From positions 53,988,485 through 54,052,484 of the forward strand of contig JABFTP020000083.1 in the NCBI GenBank assembly GCA_013387265.2: 64,000 bases of DNA. The letters run 5' to 3'. This DNA comes from Cryptolaemus montrouzieri. Lineage: Eukaryota > Arthropoda > Insecta > Coleoptera > Coccinellidae. The notes under the pieces were generated by a model. That model saw only the letters and a program-made list of their open reading frames with translations. It was not told the origin of the DNA and made no database searches. Below are positions 35,801 to 46,958 of the stretch, piece after piece. The position numbers and the translations under genes are program-made. How positions within the stretch are numbered: position 1 is the stretch's first letter; the number at the start of each line of letters is the position of its first letter.

Positions 35801-38800
35801 TACCCCAAATTAAGTGATTTCAAAACTGCCCCCCCAAGCCCTAATCAATGTATTTAATTGTGAATCAATTCTGATCAAAAATAAGAATGTATCTTCCAAA
35901 CTTTTGTAATTAATGCTAAATCTCTCTTCGAGTGTTTATACTTACTTTCATTATCTCTCGGAACTTGCCAATTTCCCTTGTGATGAGATCTCGTTTCTCC
36001 TCTTCCACGTCGGCTTCTTCCAGAACTCGGTTCGCCTTTTTGATTTCTTCTTCTACGAATCAAAAAATTAATTGAATTTTCACAACAATATATTTGACCA
36101 CACTAACCTTCTCTTTTTGCTTCATAATTATTCATTTCTTCCTCGTATTCCGCTAGGATATCTTTGATTCTATTTAGAGCATGCTGATCCATTGCTAGAG
36201 TCTCATCATCTAATTCGTCTTCTTGCTCGTCTTGTAAAGGAGAACCTTTTTCCTTTCGTCTACGTTCAGCTAAAAAGCAATTTGTCAATTCTAATATGCA
36301 TAACATGAGCGATTAAATGATTTATACAGGGTATCCCAAGTTGAGTGGCCTATTAGATGTTTATGGAGAACTAACAATGCTATAGTTATAGTTTATGATA
36401 CTTTAATGAAGGCAATCGGTGATGAAAATGGTGGTTTATATTTCCAAGATTTCCAATTTGTCTTATTTCTGAGCTGATACTGGACTATTTGATTAACTTC
36501 ATTCAACTTATTCTTACATTCTGATTCCAGAGTGTCGTTTTTATATTAATCAATCAATCATTTATTTATTCATCATAGAAGACAAGTCAAGAAATAGTGA
36601 ATATAATATCTTGATTCCTAAGTAATAATTCGACAAAACCAATGAAGTGGACATAAACAAAGGATAAAATCACAATAAGCAAGAGGAGACAAGACATTTA
36701 AAACAAAATGGAACATCAGATTAAGCACTCATGTAATCCCATATCAACTAATTGGTCCATACTGTGACGTATATTCTAAGTAAAGACTAAATTTTCTTCT
36801 TGAAAACAAAACTGCTCAATTTTCTTGTATCTTTTAGGAGTCGATTATATAGATTCAGTCCCAAATAAGTGAAATATTTTTGTGAACGCGATAGACGTTG
36901 TGGTAATATAAGGTTCTTATTTCTGGTGTTGCAATTATGAACTTTGCTGTGAGTGGCAAACTGATCACAGAAACGATGAATATAGCTGATACCCAGAACG
37001 CCTGTTCAACTCTTCTATAGAATTAGACATGTTTTATCTGCTTTAATATTGGATGAGAGACCATTCATATACATAATGAAAAGCACCGTACCCAATATTG
37101 ATCCCTGCGGAACTCCAAGGTTTATTTTTACTGACGCAGACAGCTCGTTTTTCCAACATACTGATTGGTACCTATCTTCTAAGTAAGATTTGAGAATATT
37201 CCAAATCCTTCCTCTCATTCCGCTATATAGAGCTTTGACACTTTTATTTTGCCCTCTTTGAATCCTATTCATTAAATATTTTGGGGCATTTCCCCAGCAT
37301 GAAATCAGATATCTCAGGTGGGACTGAATGAAACTGGAATAAAGAATCACTCTAACTTGACTGTTCGACAAGTAACTGCATCTTCGGATTGAACCCATCA
37401 TGGAAGCTATTTTAGTTGACAGTTTTTAAATATGCGAATCCCATCCCAATTCATTATTAATCGTTAAGCCCAAGTAAACATACTGCGATACCTCTTTCAG
37501 TGGTGTTTTCAATTTTTATTTCAAATTTAGACTGTACTGATTACTTTTCAAATATAGCACATAACCTAATATCAAATATACCAAGTACTGATAAAAATCC
37601 ACTCGACAATTTCTCGTTCTCGTTCAGAGTGGTCTCTTATAATGAAGTACGGGATATAATAAATAATTTGAAGAATAGTAATAGTAGAGATATCTATGGT
37701 TTCTTGGTAAAGATTATCAAGACCATTAAGAATTTGATTACTGTACCTTTGAGAAAGCTTATAAACCAATGTTTGCAACTCGGTGTGTTTCCAAACTGTA
37801 TGAAGGTAGCTGTGGTTATTCCAATATAAGGGGAAAAAATAGACATCTCTAATTATCGTCCGATTTCTTTATTTCCTATTTTGTCTAAGATCCTCGAGAG
37901 GTGTATGGCGGACTACACAGCGCATTATTTCGAAGACAATGAAATCTTTTTCAGTGGCCAGTTCGGTTTCAGACGTGTTAGGAGTACTACTCAGGGAGTC
38001 CAGCGGTTGGTGTATATAGACTTACGAAGCTTTGTGATACCAGTAAGGCGTTTGATTGCGTGACCAATTCTGTCCTTCTTGACAAGTGTCGTCTGTATGG
38101 TTTCGGCGTGGAGAGCGTCCGTCTTATTTGAACAATAGAACCCAGATTGTGAAAGTGTCATCTGCGATGATGGTCCTGGATGTAGGTGTACCGCAAGGAT
38201 CGGTCTTAGGACCGATTCTATTTCTGATATATTAATGACTTACCTCTAAATGAGGATGAGGCGGATTATACCATCTCCGCGGATGATGCGGGGTTCACAT
38301 CAGGAGACTCGGTGAAGGTGGTGGAAGAGAAAGCGCAAAGAGTATAGCAGAGAGCTATTGACTGGTTTGTAGCCAATAAGCTCACACTCAATGTAGATAC
38401 GACACAGTCAATGCTGTTTACGCTGAGATATCTGAAGGGAGGGAAAAACACGGAGAGTGTCAAGTTTTTGGGTATTTACCTGGATCTGACTATTAAGTGG
38501 GACAAATACATTGAGTATGTCTCTGGTAGGTTAAGTAGTTGTGTATTCTTGCTGAGAAACCTGGTTCGGTGTGTGACTACGAGAACTTTAGTATCGGCAT
38601 ACTATGCACTCTTCCATTCAGTGATGACCTATGAAATGATCGTGTTTTCGGTCTACAGAGGAGGGCTGTGTGAATCTTGTGGGGGGGCCTTGACTACAGG
38701 GAAGATTGTAGGTGGGCGTTTCTGGGGTTGGAAATATTAACTTTCCCTTCTGCCTTCATACTTGAAAACGTTCTGTACGTAAAAACCAATGTAATGAAAT

Positions 38801-40037
38801 TTCCGACGCATAGATCATTACATTCGTACCCTACACGCAGAGGAGACGATCTCCTTGTTTCATCATACCGATTGAGTAAGGTTTCGAATTCATTTCCATA
38901 AAGCTTTTCAACAAATTGCCTCTTTCCGTGCGCACTCTACCTTTGCTAGATTTCAAGAGGGCAGTGAAGAATATCCTGTGTAAACGTGCCTATTATAGTG
39001 TGAGTGAATTTCTTGAGGATGACCTCACCGTCTCACTCCATGATTTTTATATTGTATTGTATTGTTATTTTGATTGTATTTAAGTGTAGGATGACAAATA
39101 AATACTTATATTCTGTATTTAGCAGGTAATAAATCAATCTATCTATCTTCAAACTAAACCTAACTAACCTAACCTCAAACCTAATTTAAACATAATCAGG
39201 TTGATAGCTGATCGTCTCGTATACGAGTGCGCGTGCGCAGTAATAGGTGTCAATTCTGCAGGGTTACCAGAAGTTCCATTGAGGTGTAAATAATTTAGAA
39301 ATAGAGTTTCGAACCAGCACAATCAACAACCGAAATTTCAGAACGATAGCATTATTAGTTCTCCATAAAGCACTCAACTTGGGATACCTTGTATACATGT
39401 TCCCACTTATACTTCTTGGAATAGATCACGGAATCAGAAGTTCTGATACTTAATGACTAGTTCATTTAAATCGGACACATACCTTTGTATTCATCGAGAA
39501 CAGTTTTTGTCTTCGCATCTACTTTAGCCACTAAACGTTTATCACCAACCATAAGATCATGTAATATTCTGACCGCTCGAAGACCTGCATCAGGTCCTGC
39601 AAGTTCACAGAAACCGAAAGCTTTCACTTTTTTCCAACTTATAACATGACCACAAGTAGCTAGTATTTGTCGGATCATCGTATCAGGAGCCTTCTCAGTA
39701 ATATTACCTACAAGAGTGATATCAGTATTTTCAATAAATTTCCAAGTTTTCAATCTTACCAACAAACACTGTAACGGCAGGTCCTTGCATCTGTTTTAAT
39801 TGGTCTCTATTAGGATTCAGTTTGGGATAAGCTCGGATTTGAGTGGTTGTAGTCACCTGAACAGGAACCATCTGTCAAAATTAATTAAATATCTACTACC
39901 TGTATCATGGAATCATTTTTTCTACTCACATGTTGTATAGGCATAACTGCAGGCATCAAAGAAGGTGCAGGTCCAGGCATCGGCATGTACGCCATTGGGA
40001 GCCCTTGCATAATGGGCGGTCGTCCAGGATAAGACAT
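26850..40037 (-). CDS. RBM25: RNA-binding protein 25 (splicing factor RBM25)
   Basis: RBM25 is a nuclear U1-snRNP-associated splicing regulator. Thirteen minus-strand exons join perfectly: 39930-40037, 39760-39871, 39483-39707, 36108-36269, 35946-36052, 30690-30826, 30183-30497, 29947-30102, 29740-29890, 29502-29686, 27919-28301, 27001-27323 and 26850-26942. The product is 818 residues, close to human RBM25. It has a Met/Pro-rich start (MSYPGRPPIMQGLPMAYMPM), an RRM (about 70-148; VFVGNI, KAFGFCEL), acidic segments, a long Arg/Glu repeat region (about 285-540), and a C-terminal PWI domain (about 720-800; ALFAHKLDWGAID, RPWINKKIIEYIGEPEPTLV). No frameshift. Introns 3 and 5 (3.2 and 5.1 kb) hold LINEs, mariner and Tc1 remnants. 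It is divergent from FAM98. Confidence 0.95.
30290..30480. repeat. Low-complexity coding repeat in RBM25 exon 7
   Basis: Purine-rich GAR/CGY alternation encodes an almost uninterrupted Arg-Glu dipeptide repeat. It is typical of RBM25 and prone to length change and alignment errors. Confidence 0.85.
30850..33120. other. RBM25 intron 5, left part
   Basis: No transposon recognised here. One open frame (32587-32820, minus) is listed separately. The rest is AT-rich. Confidence 0.4.
32587..32820 (-). CDS. Possible small nested ORF, unknown function
   Basis: This 77-codon frame starts MNKLNKISERRLLDLEKTIP and contains FLIGLGGNMYFSRNIYNRRF. Amino-acid composition looks protein-like (mixed charge, one Trp, a glycine cluster) rather than a random AT-rich frame. 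It lies on the same strand as RBM25, within its fifth intron, with no splice or family evidence. I do not recognise it. It could equally be chance. Confidence 0.25.
   Translation of the reverse strand: MNKLNKISERRLLDLEKTIPKSVNFLIGLGGNMYFSRNIYNRRFSTKWDQENKNIMNRTETAMLFEKSSKLNIKYNY
33160..33440. mobile_element. Relative of the intron-3 long-TIR transposon
   Basis: A near-perfect palindrome (ATTATCTGTGGTCTCG and its complement, about 33169-33213) is followed by sequence matching, inverted, 13325-13500 (CAGTCATAGAACAA, AACCATAG). Then comes sequence resembling the TIR interior near 18655 (ACTATAACTTGGAAACC.CTGATC). No ORF. Confidence 0.5.
33760..34610 (-). pseudogene. Mariner-type transposase remnant
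   Basis: The minus strand has an N-terminal helix-turn-helix part (DIQHISQIKELMLQNPLMTV, RDFTDLFRIPEESINYLED, GQKR) and, further along, broken frames of the catalytic region. Stops and frameshifts throughout. It resembles mariner transposases in the block before the KRVAAR-type motif. Confidence 0.55.
34740..35070 (+). pseudogene. Mariner transposase fragment, N-terminal half
   Basis: The plus strand encodes GRDAGDLPRTGRPSISSTK and ENEMVIENRHLILRDLLSMP, then IRTI-like SIRIISNDCFGMKRVAAR, the classic mariner helix-turn-helix linker. It is truncated before the catalytic D residues. Confidence 0.7.
35330..35530 (-). pseudogene. Tc1-like transposase C-terminal fragment
   Basis: The minus strand encodes FFSECDKGINVLAWPPQSPD then LNSMEHVWDTL, matching the Tc1 WP.QSPDLNPIE block. 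Glu precedes the His as in DD34E elements. Confidence 0.6.
37000..37440 (-). mobile_element. Rearranged LINE fragment
   Basis: The minus strand reads first the C-terminal connection region (SIRRCSYLSNSQVRVILYSS, FIQSHLRYLISCWGN, IQR.QNK..KALY) and then, in the same 128-codon frame, the earlier catalytic block (SYLEDRYQSV, LGVPQGSILGTVLFI). The block order is reversed relative to a normal LINE. Confidence 0.7.
37490..39150 (+). mobile_element. LINE, 5'-truncated
   Basis: The plus strand encodes the pre-RT block, LINQCLQLGVFPNCMKVAVV, SNYRPISLFPILSKILERCM and FGFRRVRSTTQGVQ. Then, with frameshifts, come GVPQGSVLGPILFLIY, SADDAG, VKFLGIYLDLTIKWD and the C-terminal tail. AATAAATA-type 3' sequence lies at about 39095. 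Inactive. Confidence 0.8.
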
Positions 40038-40767
40038 AACTTCGGATCCAATAAACTTAACTATAAAGGATCCTTTTCTACAAGGATCAATATGTATCCT
40101 CGAGCACTATATAAGGATTAAATCAAAATCAAAATAAATATCCCTTAAAAGCACTAACTGATTTATACATAGGAACGATTGTTAGTTAATCTAATTAACA
40201 TTAAACAGTTTTCACTCGAACCAACTTTTCAGGCTTATTAGAATCTGAAAATTGCAAATGGGCCAAATCGGAATTTAGGGAAATGGCAGTCCAGACATGC
40301 CTCTTTTTCTATGGCATAAGAATGCGCAGTCGTTAAACCATAGAATATTTCTTCTTTTTCTTTATTTTCTTTGCCCTTGATATCTATGAACATTTAGGCG
40401 TGTTGTAGACTCCTTTCGGCTGGATTTTGGACTTGAATATTATTCAAAGCCGACCCAACTATAATCTTTGGTTAATATAATTTGGATTGAGTACTTTTTT
40501 ATGTAGGAAATGGAAAACATATAAGACGGTAACACATCTGAGATCTGCAATAGGGAGTTAAATATGTGTTTTTGTTATACACTGGTATTTCTGTAAAAAT
40601 AGTTGTGGAAACTCATTTACATGTTTACCAAAGTCCCAAAATGCTTTTAATAAATTTAAAATTTGATATTTGAACTAGATAGAAAATTTATATTTACAGG
40701 AAACTGATTTTTGTTCTTTAAGATTATTGCTAATTTGAAATATATTAATTAACAATTATGAAAGTTA
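40038..40767. promoter_or_regulatory. RBM25 upstream region
   Basis: The shared 5' flank of RBM25 (minus) and FAM98 (plus) starts here and resumes after the Harbinger insertion (41305-41881). No core promoter motif stands out. Confidence 0.35.
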
Positions 40768-41301
40768 AGGTGCACTTTCATTGCAACGTTTTGACGCAAA
40801 TTGGGATGGTCACGTGATTGTCAGCGTTGATGCTAGAAAGTTGAGAATCCTCCAACTTTATAGCGTCAGACGCTCAAATTGACAAGTAACATTTCTGTTT
40901 TAAATATTTTTTATTGTTATAAATCTGCAGCTTAAAAAATTAATCTAATATCAGAATGGACTCTAGAAGTTAATTTACAAACCTCAGAGTCAAAATTAAT
41001 CGTTCTCTGGGTTTTATAACATCTCGTACGATATAATGTTTTGTAATGTGTGAAGCGACCGAACACAAAAGTTCTTCGAATTGTGAAGTGCTCATTCTAC
41101 TATAATTCCTGAATCGCAGGTCATCTAATTGTAATGTAGAAAGAACATTCAAATAGAATCCATGCCTGACTGGTTTTTTGAATAAATCTGCAATCCAATA
41201 CCGTCAAGCGTCAAGATTTCATATAAAAATAGGTCACATGGCCACTTTGACGCTCAAAACGATCAAAACGCTCCAATATAGAGAATATTGAAAAGGCACC
41301 T
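40768..41301. mobile_element. PIF/Harbinger element, internally deleted
   Basis: It is flanked by a 3-bp TTA target duplication (40765-40767, 41302-41304), diagnostic for PIF/Harbinger. The ends are AGGTGCACTTTCATTGCA and its diverged complement, with inner CGTTTTGA blocks. The minus strand keeps a 60-codon piece (DDLRFRNYSRMSTSQFEELL, KPRERLILTLRFVN) of a HARBI1-like N-terminal region. The catalytic domain is missing. Confidence 0.75.
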
Positions 41302-41304
41302 TTA

Positions 41305-41881
41305 TTCGGACAAGAACCATAGAATTCAAAGTAAAACACCAACCTAAATAAATTCTTTTAATTTCAATCAGATATATATAAATACATTAAATCAATCGTT
41401 CTTAGTAAAACGAAATATAACAAAATATTTCTTGCTTAGTCTTTACGATTCAAAAATTTCTGAATTAGTTACTTGACTTCCTAACCTGGTAGATTTATAA
41501 ATGACAGCATAAATTACTATTAACCAAAAAAGTAATCAACGGATTAATACTCTAAAATCAGAGAATAAAATAAATTATTCAATATCTAAAAGGAGCTGAA
41601 TTATATAAAAACCGGATTTTATTTTCATTTTATAGACAAAATTACTTCAAATTCAAATAGTAACTAATGTCGTTATTTCTATTCACAACTCTACTAGGTT
41701 TGGAAATCACGCGACCAGTTTATCTAACGTCAACTGTCCAGTAAGTGTCAAAATTTATGTGACACTTGACAAGTGGACACGCCGAGTGAAAAAGCTGAAT
41801 TTGGTTGTGGGGTTTTCAGTCTTTTGAGCTCGAAATATACATAGTTTATATACCTCTTCGTCTAAATTAAAACCATCAAAT
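41305..41881. promoter_or_regulatory. FAM98 upstream region
   Basis: AT-rich with no coding potential. The FAM98 leader begins somewhere before 41882. Confidence 0.35.
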
Positions 41882-43836
41882 ATGGACGAAAAAATTTTGT
41901 ACGGCCTTAAGGACTTAGGGTAAGTAATATGTATGCAAAATCAATTACATCAAAAACACCGGAATGTTTCAGTTACGAGGGCCCTTTACTGAATAAAGGA
42001 AATTTACGAACATCAATCGATTATGGATCAAAAAATATTGAGTATACTAAAGTCGTACATTATTTAACTAAACAATTACGGACTTTATGCAATATCGACG
42101 AAGAGGTTAATCCAATCACTGGTCCAGAAGATTCTAATGCATTTGTAATGGAATTGAGTTCGTTCTTAAAAGAATTGAGTAAGCTTATAATGTTTAGTGC
42201 TTATTAGAAAGATTATACTTGTATAACTTGCAGATTGTCCATATAAATCCCTTACTCAAGGGCATGTATCAGATCGTTTACAAAATTTAGAAGATAGGCA
42301 ACTTTTACTCGATTATCTCATAACTGAGTTGATGACAGCTCGTATTGCACAAGAAAAAATGCCAACAAAGAAAATGGAGTTGAAGTTGGTAAGATTTCAA
42401 GAGTTATAGATGATTAGAAAACATTGTAACTTCATTATAATCATTATTATAGATTGAAACTCCTGAAGCTGCCGATTTACAAAAGATTATAGCAGCTTTA
42501 GGCTTCGGTAAACCTCCTGCTGGAATAACTGTACCAGCTGTATTTCAAAAATTGATGCCTGCAGTCCAAGATTTAGTCAAGAGAGCGGGCGGCGATCTAG
42601 TAGGGAAGGCATTCTTTAACGGTTTCTTATCGGAGAAACAGTGGGAAACACTGGGTGATATTCAAAATGATCTGCACAAAGAATATAAAATTAGGAGAGA
42701 GATGTTGCTGACTCGATTGGATGTAACTATTCAATCATTTCAAGTGAGTATATACAAAATCTATTCCAAAATTGTTCTACACTTGTTGGTTTATCATTTC
42801 ACGAGTCTTGTTTTTCCACTAGTGGTCCGATAGAACTAAAGGAAAAAACGATTATTTCGAAAAGTTATACCGAGAGAAGAGGAAAGAGTTATTGGTTGAT
42901 CCCAATGTGGATATTTCCCATTTATTGGCCGCTAGAACTGATGTTGCCATTATAGAAAAAACTAGTAGCTCATCGGTCAGGAAAAATACAACTACGTCAG
43001 TTCACAAAGTTATAATCGGCCAGGTAAGATTGTGAGAATTCATCAAGTTGGCTTGTACTAAATTAACGTTGTTTTAGGTACCAGATAGAGGGGGTAGAAC
43101 AAATGAATTAGCTCCGCCTCCTCCTGAAATGCCATCTTGGCAACAGAGGATCCCTGGTCCTCAGGGAGGTGGAAGGGGAGGTTTCAACAGAGGCGGCGGC
43201 AACTTCTCCAGAGGGGGACAATCGAACTATGGAAGAGGTAATAACAGCTTTGGGAATTATAGTACAAGCACTTATATGGGCTTGAAATCGCCTATAGGTA
43301 GTTTAAACAGCGATAAAAAACCATTTGCAAATTTCGACACTAGTTTATCGTCGTATAAATCATCTAGCTTGGGAAGTTCTAGCTTTAGGTCCGGTTATAG
43401 CAGAGATAGCGCAGGGGACAGGTCGAGCGGTTATAGTTCGAATAGGGACAGTTATTCCAGGCCATTTGACAGTGCTGGTTCGTACGACAGCCCTAACAAG
43501 CGCCCCAGATCAAGTTACGAAAGTACTAATAAAGACTCGTATAAATCAAGCAGTCAAAGTCAAAAGCGCTATTTTGATATTGCAGATAACGATGAAAGGG
43601 GAAATAACAGCTCTGGCGGAGATTATCGATCGAACCACGCATACGATAGTGCTGGGAGCTATGACGTGAATAAAAGGGCTAAATCGTACGATAACTTTAA
43701 AACGAATCAGAGTACTTACTCAGATCAGTATGTACAGGACTCGCAGAGCAATCAACAATATAATTCTAGAAATGAGTATGGAAGGGGGCGATCCAATTAT
43801 CACAGAGGGCGTGGTAGAGGTAATAATTATAGATAA
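41882..43836 (+). CDS. FAM98: FAM98 family protein
   Basis: FAM98 proteins associate with RNA-binding complexes, including the tRNA ligase complex and arginine methyltransferase partners. Six exons join in frame: 41882-41919, 41973-42178, 42234-42388, 42453-42743, 42823-43023 and 43078-43836, giving 549 residues. The N-terminal calponin-homology-like domain starts MDEKILYGLKDLGYEGPLL, followed by CPYKSLTQGHVSDRLQN, LLLDYLITELMTARI and GKPPAGITVPAVFQKLMP. A coiled middle region (residues about 200-290) leads to a Gly/Arg/Ser/Tyr-rich tail with RGG motifs (GGGRGGFNRGGGN, YHRGRGRGNNYR), characteristic of FAM98A/B. No frameshift. It is divergent from RBM25. Confidence 0.92.
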
Positions 43837-46800
43837 GTTGTGTATTTCATTGAATCGTAATTTCTCAGCTTAATTTATATAATTTTTTGTGAATGTATTA
43901 ATCCTATACCTAATATGTAATTGTATTTGCTGTTTAGATAATAGGAATCATTAAATATATTGAATCAATTTCATCTGTGGTTTTCTTTGGTATTATTAGT
44001 CTTGTAGAAACTATTTAAGGAAGTTTATGATAATAATAATATATTCATACATCCTTTAGGACATACGATGTATACTAGGATGGGTAAAAAAAATACGAAT
44101 ATCTTTTTTCGCTTGATACTCGAAAAATAGTTTCCTAGAGACATCGTAAGTCTCGGCACGTATGAGCTCCTAATTGTAACGGGAAGCTCCTCCGCCTAAC
44201 AGTTTTCTATTTTTGTCATATTATCACATAGAAAAATTGATATTTATTGATTTCGTAGGAAATTGAATGTTCTACAAAAAAAGCTTTCTACGATTTCTTC
44301 GTAAATCTAACCGTTTTAGTTTTATTACTTGAAGGTAAATTTTTTCTTCTTATAAACAGACAAGTGTCGTCCACGAAACACCATCTCCGTTTTTATATTT
44401 ATAGAAAAAAGTTCATTTACGTAAATCAAAAATAGCAACGGTCCCAATACCGTGCCTTGGGGTACACCATACGTAATAATTTAATATTTTACATAATGAA
44501 AATATTAGATTGAACCTGAGCTTAAGGGAAATCAATAAACAGAAAAATTCCCGAAAAATTACATGAAACACAGCAAAAATGGTTATTAATATTTCTTGTT
44601 TAATAACAACTATCCATTATTCTAACAAATTGAAAAAGATACAGAAACTAACTCATGTTTTGTGTTTTAACTGATAAAGGTGTAAAAGCAATTGATACAT
44701 AAAATTACTAACAAATACTTTACCAAGGAGTAATTATTGTAGTTCGTTTCATTCCTGTGCTATGAAAATGTAAATTCATAAATACATAATCCGAAAAAAC
44801 GGCTCATAACATTTTAATTCCAGATTAATTACCCAATCAGGCAACATTGCAAAGGCCCAGCTTTCAACTTTTTCAAGGTCAACTAAATTAATTGTCAAAA
44901 GAAAATAGATAAATGGAAAATTTTTGTGTAATTAATGATGAAATGGAGCAGAAACAACTGCAAAATCAACAATGATTCGCAAAAAAATAGTTTAAGGGCT
45001 ACCCTTGAGTCTAGAACAAAATTATCACTCTATGAAATATAACGCGCTCTGTGACCATCGAAATGTCTTTCTTAGCATCAGTGACGTCACAGAGGTTTCT
45101 GGCATACCGACCAACGGTGTAATTTCTCGAGTAATCTGTTGCTTATATACATGCGCACAATCGGAATTCAAACAATTGAAGATTTTCAGCTTTTGGCGAA
45201 AAGAAAATTAATTTTCGTTCAGTCGTTGGGGTTCTTTCTTAGAGTGATGTGTGCAAGTGTGTGTAAATTATGCTTTTGATGTAAGCATATAATCAAATTT
45301 CTAATATTTGATTAAATAAAATAGTAATTAATTTGGAAGATTTATTTCTTTATGTGATAATTCTTTTCCTCATTTTAGTTTTGAAGTTCTACAAGGAATG
45401 AATGAAGACTAGGGTTTGATAATTGAGGTCTTAATCATGATAAGTATAAATAATTTATTTTCAAAGAAATTTCTTATTTATATTCATCCAGTTAAGGGAT
45501 CTCCTCTATTATTAGATTTCGTCTGGAATTCTTCCTGCATCAATACCAGTCAGCCACCATACCACTGAGGAGATAATGTAAGTGTTTAAAATTTATTTTT
45601 GCCTGTTTTTATCAAGTTTTCTTTGGAAGTGATGAAAATACACAAAACTGACACGTATAGTTTTCATTATAATCGTTTTCTATTAAATACCAGTTGATTC
45701 AATTGAAGTATGATTGCCTAATTTTAGTATTCTTGAGGAACAAGACGGCTGTGAAATTGACAGAGAGCTAGGATTGAATAGTTGGTGTTATTTTTCATGT
45801 TTACATTTTCTGGTTCAATTTCCTTTCCGTCTGTTGAAAATACACAAAATCTACACGCAATATCATCATAATATTCTTCTGTTCTTTATGTATATTTTGA
45901 ACATGAATTTTTGAATTTTTGTGGAACAAGATGGATCCTTAAATTCACAGAGTACAATCGTTGAATAGATGGCGCTATATTTATTGTCAAGTGTCAGATT
46001 CGAAAATTTTATTAGGTGATATTAAACGATAATTTTTGGTATATATGGAATTGTTAATATTACATATCATATTTTTAAGTGATAATGTATATACAGTGTG
46101 ATAAAAGTAATTTTCCATCTTATCATAGAAAAGCGGAGGCATATCGATATTAAAATTTTCTGTTGTTTTGTAGATTTCTTCAATATTTTGACCAGGCTTG
46201 TACTTTCGGTTTTTACAGAGCGCTAACTGCGCATATACGAAAAATTTCTGAAATTTTAGTTACAGGTGCTTAAACATATAGAAGAATTATATACAGAACA
46301 AATTTCTATGCTATTTGGATGCATATAATTACTTACAAATATACAGGACGTTCCATTCGAAATAAGAACAATAATAATAGATGTATTTTCAATTACTTAT
46401 CGTTCATGAATATTTAGGTTTATAAGAATAATTTAGTAATAATTCCTGAATGGAAAAATTGAGTGGATATAAGGTATATTTTTGGAAAAGAGAAATACTC
46501 CATTTAACGAAATCGAAGTTGCCTATGGTTCATATTGAAAAAAATGCAAGTTTGCATAATAAAAAATCGGTGGACTATTTTACCTAACTTAATACGAAAT
46601 GAATCGAAAAAAAAGTAGCTACAATCTGTTTTCGCCAATGAATTTCCCTTGAAAATCATTGGGGTCATTTTTCTATCAGCAATATTTTACACAGTTCATC
46701 TAAATCATCGACACCCTGTACATAGAGGACATGATCCTGAGATCCCAAATGCTTTATAGAATTAAAAAATATTCATTTAAGAAAAAATATACTGTAATAT

Positions 46801-46950
46801 TCAATATATAAAATTCGAACAAAAAATATACAATATAAAAATCAACAAGTATTTCGCTTAAAAAAGGACGTAATATCAGTTTTAGTTTTATTCTTCTTAA
46901 TTATTTTTGATTACTTGAGTCTGCAGATTTCTGTATATTTCTATTTTCCC
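43837..46950. other. Intergenic region between FAM98 and POLH
   Basis: It contains one LINE fragment (listed) and probable transposon ends near 46094 (CAGTGTGATAAAAG), 46345 and 46714 (CACCCTGTA). Short open frames at 45005 and 45714 have no support. Both genes' 3'UTRs end here. Confidence 0.4.
44330..44480 (-). mobile_element. LINE reverse transcriptase catalytic fragment
   Basis: The minus strand encodes YGVPQGTVLGPLLFLIYVNE, then, one frame away, FVDDTCL. About 150 bp of an otherwise lost element. Confidence 0.65.
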
Positions 46951-46958
46951 TATATTAT

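Larger units (their letters stand above)
36327..39391. mobile_element. MITE family 1 ends enclosing LINE sequence (RBM25 intron 3)
   Basis: The left end CAGGGTATCCCAAGTTGAG (36327) and right end CTCAACTTGGGATACCTTG (ending 39391) are both bordered by TA and match the 398-bp element at 20237. About 2.2 kb of LINE DNA in both orientations now lies inside it. Confidence 0.7.

Noticed and set aside
43325..43669. 114-codon open frame inside FAM98
   Set aside because: Shadow frame of the low-complexity Gly/Ser/Tyr-rich tail.
45005..45914. Short open frames 45005-45211 and 45714-45914
   Set aside because: Chance frames in AT-rich DNA without conserved features.
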